A stretch of DNA of 64,000 nt, taken from the NCBI GenBank assembly GCA_963580285.1, contig OY757014.1, forward strand, positions 12,290,725 to 12,354,724, read 5' to 3'. Each line of letters opens with the position of its first letter. Within the stretch, counting starts at the first letter, position 1. This DNA is from Lucinisca nassula (taxonomy: Eukaryota > Mollusca > Bivalvia > Lucinida > Lucinidae). Positions 10,807-21,694 of this stretch are shown piece by piece. The position numbers were made by a program, and so were the translations under genes. The notes under the pieces were generated by a model, which did not search any database, was not told where the DNA came from, and saw nothing but the letters and a program-made list of their open reading frames with translations.

Positions 10807-11008
10807 TTAACTCTATCCTGCTGTTCACAACAACCCATATCTGTGTAGATCCATATCAGATGGCTTCTGAAGAAGCCATCTGATCAGGATCTACACTGTC
10901 TGACATTCAATTTATGAATTTGAAGGAATAAATTACAGCAAGTAATCTGATTGATTCAAAGTCAGAAATAGGTGTAGCTAAACTGAATATTCAGCAAGAG
11001 AAGGGTTA
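10807..11008. mobile_element. M2 MITE with hairpin cassette
   Basis: Starts TTAACTCTATCCTGCTGTTC and ends TTCAGCAAGAGAAGGGTTAG. The hairpin is AGATGGCTTCTGAAGAAGCC ATCT with flanking GTAGATCC/GGATCTAC. Confidence 0.75.
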
Positions 11009-11574
11009 GGCTGGAGAGAGGTAAAGGCTAATTTTCATTCTCGTGTATGTGTTCATTACACATTCCTAAGGGCAACCATTGTAGCTTTGTTTTACATCAC
11101 TGTGGCTGATGTTTTAGAGATACTGTCTGGAAATTTTCATAAATTTTGATGTTGGAATTTTAGTTAGCTTATTTCATCATAAAAGCTGGATTTTCTAAAC
11201 ATAACCATGCAAATGTAAGTGTCTGGTTTTCCAAGTATTCCCCTAGTAAAGTCTAATTACTAGCAAGAAAATAGTTTCATTCCCTCCAAATTTATCTATT
11301 GCTATTCTACACACAAACTAGTTATTCCATGACCTTTTCTAACCATAGTTTTCCAGGTAAAATAATCTACAAATAGCATATGCAGTTACATGTATATACA
11401 GTTAACTCTCTTTATACAGACATTCGTTATAACAGCAAAACTCATTACAATAGCAATTTCAATGAAATGACTTCTTTGCTAAAAGCTTAGCCTAGGTTTT
11501 GTGTGGCATGGCTTTCCTCAGAATGGAAATGCTCAAAGCGAGTCCATAGCCATAAAAAAGTTTTTGTAAACTAA
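11009..11574. other. no exon; possible decayed mariner-like DNA
   Basis: TACAGTTAACTCTCTTTATA at about 11398 and CTTTATAATGGCA motifs near 11710 are weakly inverted around the hairpin at 11575-11665. Otherwise nothing was recognised. Confidence 0.35.
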
Positions 11575-11665
11575 TACTCCAAGAAACAAATGTTATAGAT
11601 ATTTGTTAGAATCGCCTCGGTGAGGCGATTCTAACAAATGTCTATAACATTTGTTTCTTGGAGTA
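11575..11665. repeat. 91-bp near-perfect hairpin with GTTAGAATCGCCTC core
   Basis: Arms of about 44 bases (TACTCCAAGAAACAAATGTT... and ...AACATTTGTTTCTTGGAGTA) meet at GTTAGAATCGCCTCGGTGAG. The inner GTTAGAAYCGCCTC/GAGGCGRTTCTAAC motif is the same as in M7 elements at 36652, 40779, 46078 and 46412. Confidence 0.85.
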
Positions 11666-11904
11666 ATGATGGGGAAAAGGCCATTTATTACCTATCATTC
11701 TCCTAACTGGGATTCTTTATAATGGCAAATTCTTTATAATGGCACAACAATAGGGAACAAATACTATTGTTATAATGAGAGTCCTCAGAACCTAGCAGTT
11801 GACAATTTATGTTTATTTGAACAGAAGCACAAACCCACCCTGCACATTGTCAAACTATCCCATCCTACCAGTCTTTAGACTATGAAATCAGAACTATGTC
11901 AACG

Positions 11905-12150
11905 CTAAATGAGCCCCGCCAAGCGAATTTGGGTCTTCGAGCATTCCGTCATGACACATTTTAACTGCGCATGCCCAGCCATTCAGAGGGGCCAGGGATA
12001 TGGCTTTCTGTCTGAAGGTTCCTCTTGATTCACTGCTTGTATGAGCGAGCAGCGGAGGTTCTGGCGAGACTGCGCGGATGCGCAGGCTCGCCTGAACCTT
12101 CGCTGCTCGCATAGGCGATAAGTACCAAAATCGCTTGACGGGGCCCAAAT
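11905..12150. mobile_element. foldback element, GC-rich arms
   Basis: Outer arms: GCCCCGCCAAGCGAATTTGG with CCAAAATCGCTTGACGGGGC. Inner arms: GCGAGCAGCGGAGGTTCTGG with CTGAACCTTCGCTGCTCGC, around ACTGCGCGGATGCGCAG. A 246-bp foldback with no ORF of its own. Confidence 0.75.
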
Positions 12151-12238
12151 GATGATAATGCAAGATTTTAGAAAAAAATCATAATGTACCTATGGAAAAT
12201 GCCAGATGACTGTATCAAAACTAGCTGAAATAATCAGA

Positions 12239-12427
12239 TACCATATTTACCCTAAGTATTTGGACACCTCAACTCCTTACCATACTTGTTGTAAAATACC
12301 TGATGCTGTGTCTAAGATTAGTGGGATGAGTGGCAAACAGTGTAGACCCTGATGAGACTCTGTATTCTGTGGCTTCTCATCTGGGTCTGCACTATTTGCT
12401 CCGACCTATCTGTCCTAATACATATGG
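12239..12427. mobile_element. M3 MITE, ends ACCATATTTACC, hairpin cassette
   Basis: The left end ACCATATTTACCCTAAGTAT with TTTGGACACC matches the inverted right end of the copy at 43095-43310. The right end is ACATATGGTGAA. The cassette is GCAAACAGTGTAGACCCTGA...CATCTGGGTCTGCACTATTT. Confidence 0.7.
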
Positions 12428-12703
12428 TGAATACAAAGTTACAGCTCAGCAGACGATAACGTTTCAATTTTATCGTTTAATTTTCCTGGCAGAAATTGTT
12501 TATTTCATAGTAAGTACTGCATGTTATTTTATTACCTTGATCCTTCTATTGTGTCAGATACAAAAAAAACAAAAAAAAAAAAAAAAGAATGCACCCATTC
12601 CTTTACCCTTATAATACCAAACAGAACTGAAGCTGACAATATTTTCAAATATTTTTTATCATCTTTCAGTGAAAATATGGTGATTACAAGCAAAATTAAT
12701 AAC
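12428..12703. other. no gene; A-rich tract
   Basis: A run of A with scattered C at 12561-12588. No other recognisable feature. Confidence 0.5.
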
Positions 12704-13503
12704 AACTAGAAATGGGTCCATAGGACACAGATGTCCCCGCCTGAAAATATGTTGATGTTCGTATTAATCCATAGAAAGTTATTGATGATGGTGAATAAGT
12801 TTTGGACCCTTTTTTTCACATTTGACCTCTAAGTATGACCTTGACCTTGGAGGTAAGGACCTTGGTTTTGTGTGAGGCAGATTGTCTCATGATGGCCAAC
12901 ATTTGTGCCAAGTAATTTCAAAATCCATCCAGAAATAAGAATGTTATTGACTTCGTTTAAGTTTCGGACCATTTTTTTGGCCCTTGGCCTCTAAGTATGA
13001 CCTTGACCTTAGAGGTACGGACCTGGGTTTTGCAAGTGACACATTGTCTCATGATGGTTAACATTTCTAAGTGTTCATTTTTAGGACCATTTTTTGACAT
13101 TTGACATCTAAGTATGACCTTGTCCTTGGAGGTACGGACCTGGGTTTTAAATGTGACACATCATCTCATGATGGTTTACATTTCTACAAAGTAATTTCAA
13201 AATCCATCCAGAAATAAGGAAGTTATTGACTGCGTTTAAGTTTCGGACCCTTTTTTTGACCTTTGACCTCTAAGTATGGCCTTGACCTTGGAGGTACGGA
13301 CCTGGGTTTTGTACGTGACGCATCGTCTCATGATGGTAAACATTTCTACAAAGTAATTTCAAAATCCATCCAGAAATATGAAAGTTATTGACTGCGTTTA
13401 AGTTTCGGACAGACGGACAAACGAACGGACAGACGTATGAACGGACGGACAGGGGCAACGCTATATGCCCTTCCACCATTCTTGAATGGCAGGGGCATAA
13501 AAA
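12704..13503 (+). mobile_element. R2 tandem-array element, second copy
   Basis: Head ACTAGAAATGGGTCCATAGG, units with TGACCTTGACCTTGGAGGTA and CATGATGGT-AACATTTC, one partly deleted. A GGAC run at 13408-13452 and a terminal hairpin ending GAATGGCAGGGGCATAAAAA follow. It matches the nested copy at 3142-3996. Confidence 0.75.
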
Positions 13504-13545
13504 TGATAAAAGAAATAAATATGTTACTGAGTTGTGCTTGGTGTT

Positions 13546-14093
13546 TTAAAGGTGCATTATTGAGCTATCTGGAAAAAATGCTTCCAAAAATAAAATACAT
13601 ATAGCCGGTATTTTTCTTTAAACAATACAAATGAATGCATTTTATGCAAAAATGCAAACAATTATGATGACATGTAAACGAGTTTGAGCGGGATTCCCTA
13701 ACTAGGTTTCGAACACTATTTAGATCTATTTTTAGTTCGTGACAAAAATAGAATCCCCATATATGACGTTATGTGACGTTCATTTTTGGCCTTGTTTGCT
13801 TAGGCCATGCATGAATCGGAAAAACATATGATGCTGAATAGCATGCCATAAGTAACAACACTCAGAGACGATACTGTCTCCATGTATGTGTAAAGCGACA
13901 GATTTATTTTTAGAACAGAAATTCCGAACACATGTTCAAAGCGAAGGGTAAACAAGAATGAAAACGACCATTTTCACAAAGTTCTGAAGCTGTATTTGGC
14001 TCCAAAAGTGTACACATGACAAAGGAGTATGCATTGAAGATAAAAACCAGAAAAAAATTTTTGAGACCTGGTAGCTCAATAATGCACCTTTAA
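13546..14093. mobile_element. MITE with TTAA ends and TIR AAGGTGCATTATTGAGCTA
   Basis: TTAA at 13546-13549 and 14090-14093. The perfect inverted ends read AAGGTGCATTATTGAGCTA and TAGCTCAATAATGCACCTT. 548 bp with no coding sequence. It is piggyBac-like by target and lies 22 bp from the donor of the EFR3 exon at 14121. Confidence 0.85.
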
Positions 14094-14120
14094 GGGTGGA
14101 GTTAGATGACAATATCTTAC

Positions 14121-14197
14121 CTGTTTGGTCTGTTCTGACGATTAAATGCAAAATCTGGTAACAAATGTGGGGCTTCTGGCCTTCGACATTCAATCAC
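14121..14197 (-). CDS. EFR3: EFR3 homologue, exon with VIE-EAP-LLP motif
   Basis: The minus strand shows the acceptor TTTCTTATAG, then 77 bp, then the donor GTAAGATATT. The exon starts in phase 0 and ends two bases into a codon. It reads VIECRRPEAPHLLPDFAFNR and then QNRPN. In EFR3 the helical segment of the preceding exon is followed by VIE, basic residues and EAP-LLP, so this confirms the gene assignment and the order of the three exons. The intron before it is about 6.8 kb (20998-14198) and holds R7, R8 and R5. A TTAA-flanked MITE ends 22 bp beyond its donor. No convincing next exon was found; a 27-bp candidate is noted at 9377-9403. Confidence 0.8.
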
Positions 14198-14393
14198 CTA
14201 TAAGAAACAAGATACGCTTCAGTTTATTAGACCTTACTATTACCCTGTTTTGACAAGCAATGTACACCGAGTTAACCATTTAGATGGAATTTTTACTCCA
14301 CAGTATGTAAATTTTTTTGCATTAAATTTGCCAAATTTTACCCATCAGACTAACATTGTTTGACTTTCAATTTGGGAGTAATTTTATCATCTA

Positions 14394-17003
14394 ACAAGGC
14401 ATCGCATGCGATACAAATCCCCTCGCACAAGACAACTTCGTGTGTGGAAAACATTGAAATGGGAAAAGTCCAACTTGCTTGAGATATTATCATATGCAAC
14501 ATTTATGTAAAATTTGTTTAAAAATCCATCAATAAATGTAGGTTCTAGAGTGATGACAATGTTTCTCTAAAAATAGCCATAGTGACCTTGACTTGAGGCC
14601 ATGACCGCGAAAGAACATCTTGCTCAAGATATCATCATAAGCATCTTTTGTGTGAAGTTATATTAAAATCTGTTAGTAAATATAGGCGGTAGAGCGATGA
14701 CAAAGTTTTTCTAAAAATAGCCACAGTGACCTTGACCTTGAGGTCATGACCTTGAAAGTCAAAGCAATTAGAGATATTATCATAAGAAACATTTGTGTGA
14801 AGTTCTATAAAAATCCATCAATAAATGAAGGCGCTAGAGCGATGACAAAGCTTTTCTAAAAATAGCCACAGTGACCTTGACCTTGAAAGTCGAGATAGCT
14901 CGAGATCATAAGGAACATTTGTGTGAAGTTATATTGAAATTGGTGAAAATATGTAAGCGCTAGAGCAATGACAAAGTTTTTATAAAATAAGCCACAGTGA
15001 CCTTGACCTTGAAAGTCAAACTCGCTCGAGGTATTGTCATAAGGAACATTTGTGTGAAGTTATATTGAAATCAGTGAAGAAATGTAGTCGCTAGAGCGAT
15101 GACAAAGTTTTTCTAAAAATAGCCAAAGAGACCTTGACCTTGAAAGTCGAAATCGCTCGAGATATTGTCATAAGGAACATATGTGTGAAGTTATATTGAA
15201 ATCGGTGAAGAAATGTAAGCGATAGAGCCATGACAAAGTTTTTCTAAAAATAGCCACAGTGACCTTGACCTTGAAAGTGGAACTCGCTAGAGATATTGTC
15301 ATAAGAAACATTTGTGTGAAGTAATATTGAAATTGGTGAAAAAATATAAGCGCTAGAGCAATGACAAAGTTTTTCTAAAAATAGCCAAAGTGACCTTGAC
15401 CTTGAAAGTCGAACTCTTTCGAGGTATTGTCATAAGAAACATTTATGTGAAGTTATATTGAAATTAGTGAAGAAATGTAGGCGCTAGAGTGATGACAAAG
15501 TTTTTCTAAAAATAGCCATAGTGACCTTGACCTTGAAACTCGAACTCTTTCGAGGTATTGTCATAAGAAACATTTGTGTGAAGTTATATTGAAATTAGTG
15601 AAGAAATGTAGGCGCTAGAGCGATGACAAAGTTTTTCTAAAAATAGCCATAGTGACCTTGACCTTGAAAGTGGAACTCGCTAGAGATAATGTCATGAGGA
15701 ACATTTGTGTGAAGTTTTATTGAAATCGGTGAAGAAATGTAAGCGCTAGAGCAATGACAATGTTTTTCTGAAACTAGCCACAGTGACCTTGATCTCGAGG
15801 CCATGACCTTGTAAGTCGGACACGCTCGAGATATTTTTATAAGGAACATTTGTGTGAAGTTATATTGAAATTGGTGAAAAATAGTAGGCGCTGGAGCGAT
15901 GATAAAGTTTTTTTCTGAAAATAGCTACAGTGACCTTGACCTTGAGGTCATGACCTTGAAGGTCTAACTTGTTCGAGATATTGTCAAAAGGAACATTTGT
16001 GTGAAGGTATATTGAAATTGGTGAAGAAATGTAGGCGCTAGAGTGATGACAAAGTTTTTCTAAGAATAGCCACAGTGACCTTGACCTTGAGGCCATGACC
16101 TTGAAGGTGGAACTCGCTCGAGATATTTTTATAAGGAACATTTGTGTGAAGCTATATTGAAATTGGTGAAGAAATGTAGGCGCTAGAGCAATGACAAAGT
16201 TTTTCTAAAAATAGCCACAGTGACATTGATCTTGAGGTCATGACCTTGAAAGTCGAACTCGCTCGAGATATTGTCATAAGGAACATTTGTGCGAAGTTAT
16301 ATTGAAATTAGTGAAGAATTGTAGACACTAGAGCCATGACAAAGTTTGTCTAAAAATAGCCACAGTGACCTTTACCTTTAGGTCATGACCTTGAAAGTCG
16401 AACTCGCTCGAGATATTTTTATAAGGAACATTTGTGTAAAGTTATATTGAAATTGGTGAAGAAATGTAGGCGCTAGAGCGATGACAAAGTTTTTCTAAAA
16501 ATAGCCACAGTGACCTTGACCTTGAGGTCATGACCTTGAAAGTCGAACTCGCTCAAGATATTTTTATAAGGAACATTTGTGTGAAGTTATATTGAAATTG
16601 GTGAAGAAATGTAGGAGCTAGAGCGAAGACAAAGTTTTTCTAAAAATAGCAACAGTGACCTTGACCTTGAGGTCATGACCTTGAAAGTCGAACTCGCTCG
16701 AGATATTTTTATAAGGAACATTTGTGTGAAGTTATATTGAAATTGGTGAAGAAATGTAGGCGCTAGAGCGATGACAAAGTTTTTCTAAAAATAGCCACAG
16801 TGACCTTGACCTTGAGGTCATGACCTTGTAAGTCGAACTTGCTCGAGATATTCTCATTAGGAACATTTGTGTGAAGTTATATTAAAATCTGAAAAGAAAT
16901 GAAGGCGCTAGAGCGCTGACAAAGTACGTACGTACGTACTTACGTACGTACGGAACAAATGCTATATCCCCCCTCACAACTATGTTGTGCGAGGGGATAA
17001 AAA
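14394..17003 (+). mobile_element. R5 tandem-array element, copy 1
   Basis: The head is ACAAGGCATCGCATGCGATA and AAATCCCCTCGCACAAGAC. Many units of 130-155 bp follow with AGCCACAGTGACCTTGACCT, AAGGAACATTTGTGTGAAGT and GCGCTAGAGCGATGACAAAG. Longer units carry an extra GAGGTCATGACCTTGA. It ends in ACGTACGTACGTACTTACG and a hairpin whose arm TTGTGCGAGGGGATA complements the head. No coding capacity. Confidence 0.8.
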
Positions 17004-17045
17004 GAAAGTTATAACACCAGTTCTCAGAAGACAACATAGCTCACC

Positions 17046-19335
17046 TACATATACTGCACAAAATCTACGCAGCCCTAGAGGTGGACATGTTTTTCTGTAA
17101 CGTAAAGTGTAACGAAGTGTTTGTGACTGTATCCTTATATAGACCTAGATCCAGTATTAATAGAAATTACAGTCTTGTTACGAAACGTTTCAGTCCGTTA
17201 CGTAACGGTTTTGTAACAGAAACAAGACAACATATATGTTACAGTCCTGTTTCAATTGTAACAGAATCCCGTTACGTAACGTTTCAGTCTGTTACGTAAC
17301 GGATTTGTAACAGAAACAAGACAACATATATGTTACAGTCCTGTTTCGTAACGTTTCATTCCGTTACGCAACAGAACTGTAACAGATTCTCATGACATCT
17401 TGTTTCAAGGCAAAAAAAGTGAAATGTAACGTAACGGCGTAACAGAATCCCATTATGTAACGATCAAGTCCATGACATAACAGATCTGTAACAGAAACAA
17501 GAAAACATATATGTTACAGTCCTGTTTCGTAACGTTTCATTCCGTTACGTAACAGAACTGTAACAGATTCTCATTACATCTTGTTTCAAGGCAAAAAAAG
17601 TGAAACGTAATGTAACGGCATAACAGAACCCCGTTACGTAACGATCCAGTCCGTTATGTAACAGATTTGTAACAGAAATAAGAAAACATATATGTTACAG
17701 TCCTGTTTCGTAAAGTTTCATTCCGTTACATAACAGAACTGTAACAGATTCTCATTGCATCTTGTTTCAAGCAAAAAAGTGAAGCGTAACGTAACGGCGT
17801 ATCAGATCCTGTTACGTAAGGTTTCAGTCCATTATGTAACGGTCCAGTCCGTTACGTAACAGATTTGTAACAGAAACAAGAAAACATATATGTTACAGTC
17901 CTGTTTCGTAACGTTTCATTCCGTTATGTAACAGAACTGTAACAGATTCTCATTGCATCTTGTTTCAAGCAAAAAAGTGAAACGTAATGTAACAGCATAA
18001 CAGAATCCTGTTACATAATGTTTCAGTCCGTTATGTAACGGTTTTGTAACAGAAACATGACAACATATATGTTACAGTCCTGTTTCGTAACGTTTCATTC
18101 CGTTACGTAACAGAACTGTAACAGATTCTCATTACATCTTGTTTCAAGGCAAAAAAAGTGAAATGTAACGTAACTGCGTAACAGAATCCCGTTACATAAC
18201 GATCCAGTCCGTTACGTAACAGATTTGTAACAGAAACAAGAAAACATATATGTTACAGTCCTGTTTCGTAACGTTTCATTCTGTTACGTAACAGAACTGT
18301 AACAGATTCTCATTGCATCTTGTTTCAAGCAAAAAAGTGAAACATAACGTAACGGCGTAACAGAATCCTGTTACGAAACGTTTCAGTCCGATACGTAATG
18401 GATTTGTAACAGAAACAAGAAAACAACTATGTTACAGTCCTGTTTCGTAACGTTTCATTCTGTTATGTAACAGAACTGTAACAGATTCTCATTACATCTT
18501 GTTTCAATGCAAAAAAGGGAAATGTAACGTAACGGCGTAACAGAATCCCGTTAGGTAACGGTCCAGTCCGTTACGTAACAGATTTGTAACAGAAACAAGA
18601 AAACATATATGTTCCAGTCCTGTTTCGTAACGTTTCATTCCGTTACGTAACAGAACTGTAACAGATTCTCATTACATCTTGTTTCAAGGCAAAAAAAAGT
18701 GAAACGTAACGTAACGGCGTAACAGAATCCCATTACGTAACGGTCCAGTCCGTTACATAACAGATTTGTAACAGAAACAAGAAAACATATATGTTACAGT
18801 CCTGTTTCGTAACGTTTCATTCCGTTACGTAACAGAACTGTAACAGATTCTCCTTGCATCCTGTTTCAAGAAAAAAAAAGTGAAACGTAACGTAACGGCG
18901 TAACAGAATCCCATTAGGTAACGGTCCAGTCCATTACGTAACAGATTTGTAACAGAAACAAGAAAACATATATGTTACAGTCCTGTTTCGTGACGTTTCA
19001 TTCCGTTATGTAACAGAACTGTAACAGATTCTCCTTGCATCCTGTTTCAAGAAAAAAAAAGTGAAACGTAACGTAACGGCGTTACGTTACGGAATGAAAC
19101 GTTACGAAACAGGACTGTAACATACATGTGTTTTCTTGTTTCTGTTACAAATGTGTTACGAAACAGACTGAAACGTTTCGTAACAAGACTGTAACTCCTA
19201 TTTTTATTGGAACTATGTCTATATAAGGATACAGTCACAAACACTCCGTTACACGTTACGTTACATTACTTTACGTTACGTTACAGAAAAACATGTTCAC
19301 TTCTAGGGGTGCGTAGATTTTGTGTAGTATCTACT
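17046..19335. mobile_element. R8: palindromic GTTACGTAAC array inside long inverted ends
   Basis: Inverted ends of about 150 bp (ACAAAATCTACGCAGCCCTA; ACATGTTTTTCTGTAACG; GTTTGTGACTGTATCCTTAT) enclose about ten units. Unit anchors (GAAAYGTAA after TTGTTTCAAG-CAAAAAA) fall at 17421, 17602, 17781, 17979, 18160, 18339, 18519, 18701, 18882 and 19063, so the period is about 180 bp. Each unit has two to four CGTTACGTAACG-type palindromes and CATATATGTTACAGTCCTGT. No protein is encoded; small open frames are incidental. Confidence 0.85.
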
Positions 19336-19410
19336 CACCTATGGAGGCCTAAGTTAGATGAGGGCAGTTATGCAAAAAAGTAAAATTTCAATTATGCACT
19401 TTTTGTTCAA

Positions 19411-20094
19411 TTAGAAAAAGTATCCATAGGACACGGATGCCCCCGCCAAAATGCCATTCAGAACAAGAATTCCGCCGAAGACTATGTCGCGCCTGTTGGG
19501 GTGCAAAGTCATCGAAACATGATATCTAGGCCAAGGTTAAACATAGTTACTTTCATAAAAGTTGCCATTCTTAAATGCAAGCTTGTACTAAGAATCATTA
19601 ATGAAGCTCTAATACTTCTTGAGAAATGAACTTAACCATTAGGGTGAATGCTAGGGTGGTTGCAATATTTAACAAAGTCAGTGAACCATAAAATGTAGGT
19701 CAAGGTCAAATATGGATGCTTGCATTTAAGTTGCCATCCTGAGATACAAGTTGGTACCAAGTATCATTAATGAAGCTCTTATAGTTCTTGAGAAATTAAC
19801 TTGACCATTAGGGTGAACGCTAGGGTGGTCGCAATATTTTACAAAGTCAGTGAACCATAAAATGTAGGTCAAGGTCAAATATGGATGCTTGCATTTAACT
19901 TGCCATCTCCAGATACAAGTTGTACCAAGTATAATTAATGAAGCTCTTATGGTTCTTGAGAAATAAACTTGACCATTAGGGTGAACGCTAGGGTGGTCGC
20001 AAATGTTGACGCCTTCACAAATAGACGGAAGAACGAACAGACGGAAAACATTGCGCTTATATAGTGCCATGCTAATAGCAGGCACGACAAAAAG
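19411..20094 (+). mobile_element. R7 tandem-array element with R2-like head fragment
   Basis: A partial R2 head (TATCCATAGGACACGGATGC at 19431) precedes the R7 head ACAAGAATTCCGCCGAAGAC with TATGTCGCGCCTG. Units of about 170 bp have GTCAGTGAACCATAAAATGT and AGGTCAAGGTCAAATATGGA. It ends GACGGAAGAACGAACAGACG and TAGCAGGCACGACAAAAAG, whose arm complements GTCGCGCCTG. Confidence 0.7.
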
Positions 20095-20515
20095 GGTTTA
20101 TATGTAATAGTAACAGGTATAGCATTTAGTAATTATTAAGGTAGATATCATTTTCAAGAGTAATGGCCCGGACACAGTTTACTATAAGGAACAAAGTCAA
20201 GGGCAGATAATTCAAAAACAAAAAAGCAAGAGTTGTCTTCTTTGGTCATGTCAAATCATCTCAATGCCATGCATGTACCTGTAAATTTCATAAATATATT
20301 CCATAGGGTATATATTCCATCTGGACATGGGACCAGGATCCCATCTATAAACAAATAATCCCCCACCAAATGGAGGTTCCACATTTAATTTGGTTTCAAT
20401 TGGCCCAGTGGTTTCAGAGGAGATGTTGTTTAAAAATGTTGACAAGGACGCACATATCAGACCACTGCCTATACTATAAGTTCCCCTTCCACTCTGGTGA
20501 GCTAAAACTTTGCAA
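20095..20515 (+). repeat. fragments of R3- and R4-like arrays
   Basis: 20195-20250 resembles an R3 unit (AAGGGCAGATAATTCAAAAA). 20330-20510 resembles an R4 tail unit (TTGGCCCAGTGGTTTCAGAG, ending CTCTGGTGAGCTAAAAC). Confidence 0.45.
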
Positions 20516-20841
20516 GAAGATGCAGCAGATGACAGAAGAGGACGACATTTTCAGATCCAGTTTTTAGTTGACAGAAATTATTTTCTTGCACACCAGACAA
20601 GGAAATCCGTGATTTTACCCTGGGATAGAAATTTATGTTCTGACCCTGGTGTTCCGACCCAAAATCGAATATAATCGCGTGTTTGATAAATGCACTGGTT
20701 GATTACAACCTCACGCGCGGCGTCGTCAAGCGTGACGTCACTAAACATTCTTGTTGTGTCATCTCAAAATGGCAGACGTCGTTAATCGAAGTGACAGCAG
20801 CATTAAAGATTCGCAATAGAAATGGAAGGTACGCAAGAAAA
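20516..20841. other. unique sequence with a CRE-like site
   Basis: TGACGTCA at 20733 is followed 30 bp later by CAAAATGGCAGACGTCG, a start-like context whose frame closes after 16 codons. Possibly a transposon-borne or decayed promoter. No gene can be called. Confidence 0.3.
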
Positions 20842-20987
20842 AGAATCCAATATGGGTGTGAGGAGTGGATAGAACAATCCGTCCCTCGGGATCACTGTCC
20901 GGCATCACTCGGCAAGCCTCGTGATGCCGGACAGTGTCCCTCGGGACGGATTTTTCAATCCACCCCTCATACCCATATAAGATTCTT
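20842..20987. repeat. 146-bp palindrome beside an EFR3 donor site
   Basis: The left arm (from GAATCCAATATGGGTGTGAG) and right arm (ending CTCATACCCATATAAGATTC) pair over about 62 bases with few mismatches. The inner part is CGTCCCTCGGGA...TCACTGTCCGGCATCAC, around a loop of about 15 bases. It starts 6 bp past the GTAAGT donor of the exon at 20999-21127, so in EFR3 pre-mRNA a long stem would form at about intron position +12. It is probably a foldback transposon; no TSD was identified. Confidence 0.8.
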
Positions 20988-20998
20988 ATAGTACTTAC

Positions 20999-21127
20999 AG
21001 CGAATATGTAAGGAGCAAGTTGTGGAATGTCTATCAGCTGACCAAGAAGATTTAGGAATGCTGCTACCAGGGCATGCATGGCACATTTGTGGGTCAGTGG
21101 GAGGCTCAAGTTGTTAGTGGCAATATT
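20999..21127 (-). CDS. EFR3: EFR3 homologue, internal exon, 43 codons
   Basis: The minus strand shows the acceptor CTATTTTCAG, a 129-bp exon and the donor GTAAGTAC, with phase 0 at both ends. It encodes NIATNNLSLPLTHKCAMHAL and then VAAFLNLLGQLIDIPQLAPY. The pattern THKCAMHALVAAFLNLLxQL is, as recalled, the characteristic EFR3 segment that follows LALDIQ, the end of the 58850-59011 exon. Direct joining needs no extra residues, so no exon is expected between them and the intron is about 37.7 kb. The donor is followed after 5 bp by a 146-bp palindrome. A decayed second copy of the 5' end of this exon lies at 21363-21399. An open frame running from this exon into the palindrome is not a real protein. 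Confidence 0.8.
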
Positions 21128-21181
21128 CTGAAAATAGATGAACATGTACATGATTTAGAAAATTAATGTTGTTCCTGGATG

Positions 21182-21362
21182 TTAAACCCTTTTTGTACCA
21201 AATGGAATCTTCCTCTTACAGGAGTCCATTTCAACATTTAGGGGTGTCAGGAAATTGATTTGGAAAATGGCTGAACTTTAAGCAAACAGTGGAGACCCTG
21301 ATCTGGGCCTGCACTGTTTGCCCAGGCACCCGTTTTGGGGTTTCCGGTACAAAATGAGTTAA
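21182..21362. mobile_element. M1 MITE interrupting an exon duplication
   Basis: TTAA at 21182 and 21359. Starts TTAAACCCTTTTTGTACCAA and ends GGTACAAAATGAGTTAA. The cassette is partly deleted (GCAAACAGTGGAGACCCTGA / TCTGGGCCTGCACTGTTTG). The exon relic at 21363 stops exactly at its border. Confidence 0.75.
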
Positions 21363-21399
21363 GTGTCAGTGGTGGGCTCAAGCTGACTGTGGCAAAATT
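21363..21399 (-). pseudogene. decayed duplicate of the 5' end of an EFR3 exon
   Basis: The minus strand reads TTTGTTTCTTAG and then a 37-bp segment that translates NFATVSLSPPLT. The true exon at 21127-20999 begins NIATNNLSLPLT. The acceptor position and frame are kept, but similarity stops at the TTAA end of the MITE at 21182-21362. The rest of the exon is missing. This looks like a local duplication of acceptor plus exon start, later cut by MITE insertion. Confidence 0.6.
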
Positions 21400-21534
21400 C
21401 TAAGAAACAAAATGTGTCAAATGCTTTGCAACTTCCCAGAGAGCTTTAAGGTCTATATACCACACATGCCCTGGCTCTGTTTTGTTTGCTGGAAGTTCAA
21501 CTTTGTGTGTGAAGGTAGTACATGAATTTTTTTT

Positions 21535-21694
21535 TATCGTCGTCAGTCTTTCCTTCCCACATGTTTTCAGTTTCTGGCAAAAGAATGTGCACTGCACTCA
21601 GTCTGGATAACCTCATGTCTAAGTCTGCCCAGAAAAAAGTGTGGTTAGGTAAAGTGACTTGCTTAATATGACCAAAATAGTGCTGACTGGGTCA
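21535..21694. mobile_element. S2 SINE fragment
   Basis: CAGTTTCTGGCAAAAGAATG, TGCACTGCACTCAGTCTGG, GCCCAGAAAAAAGTGTGG and TGCTGACTGGGTC match the body and 3' end of S2. The tRNA-like head is missing. Confidence 0.55.

Noticed and set aside
17046..19335. Coding genes in the short frames at 17081-17299 and 19047-19244
   Set aside because: Both are translations of the inverted ends of R8 and mirror each other.
20760..20830. First exon starting ATGGCAGACGTCG after a CRE-like site
   Set aside because: The frame closes after 16 codons and no supported splice donor keeps it open in frame.
20759..21151. 130-codon minus-strand ORF taken as one protein
   Set aside because: Only 20999-21127 is exon; the rest is palindrome and intron, with canonical splice signals at the exon borders.
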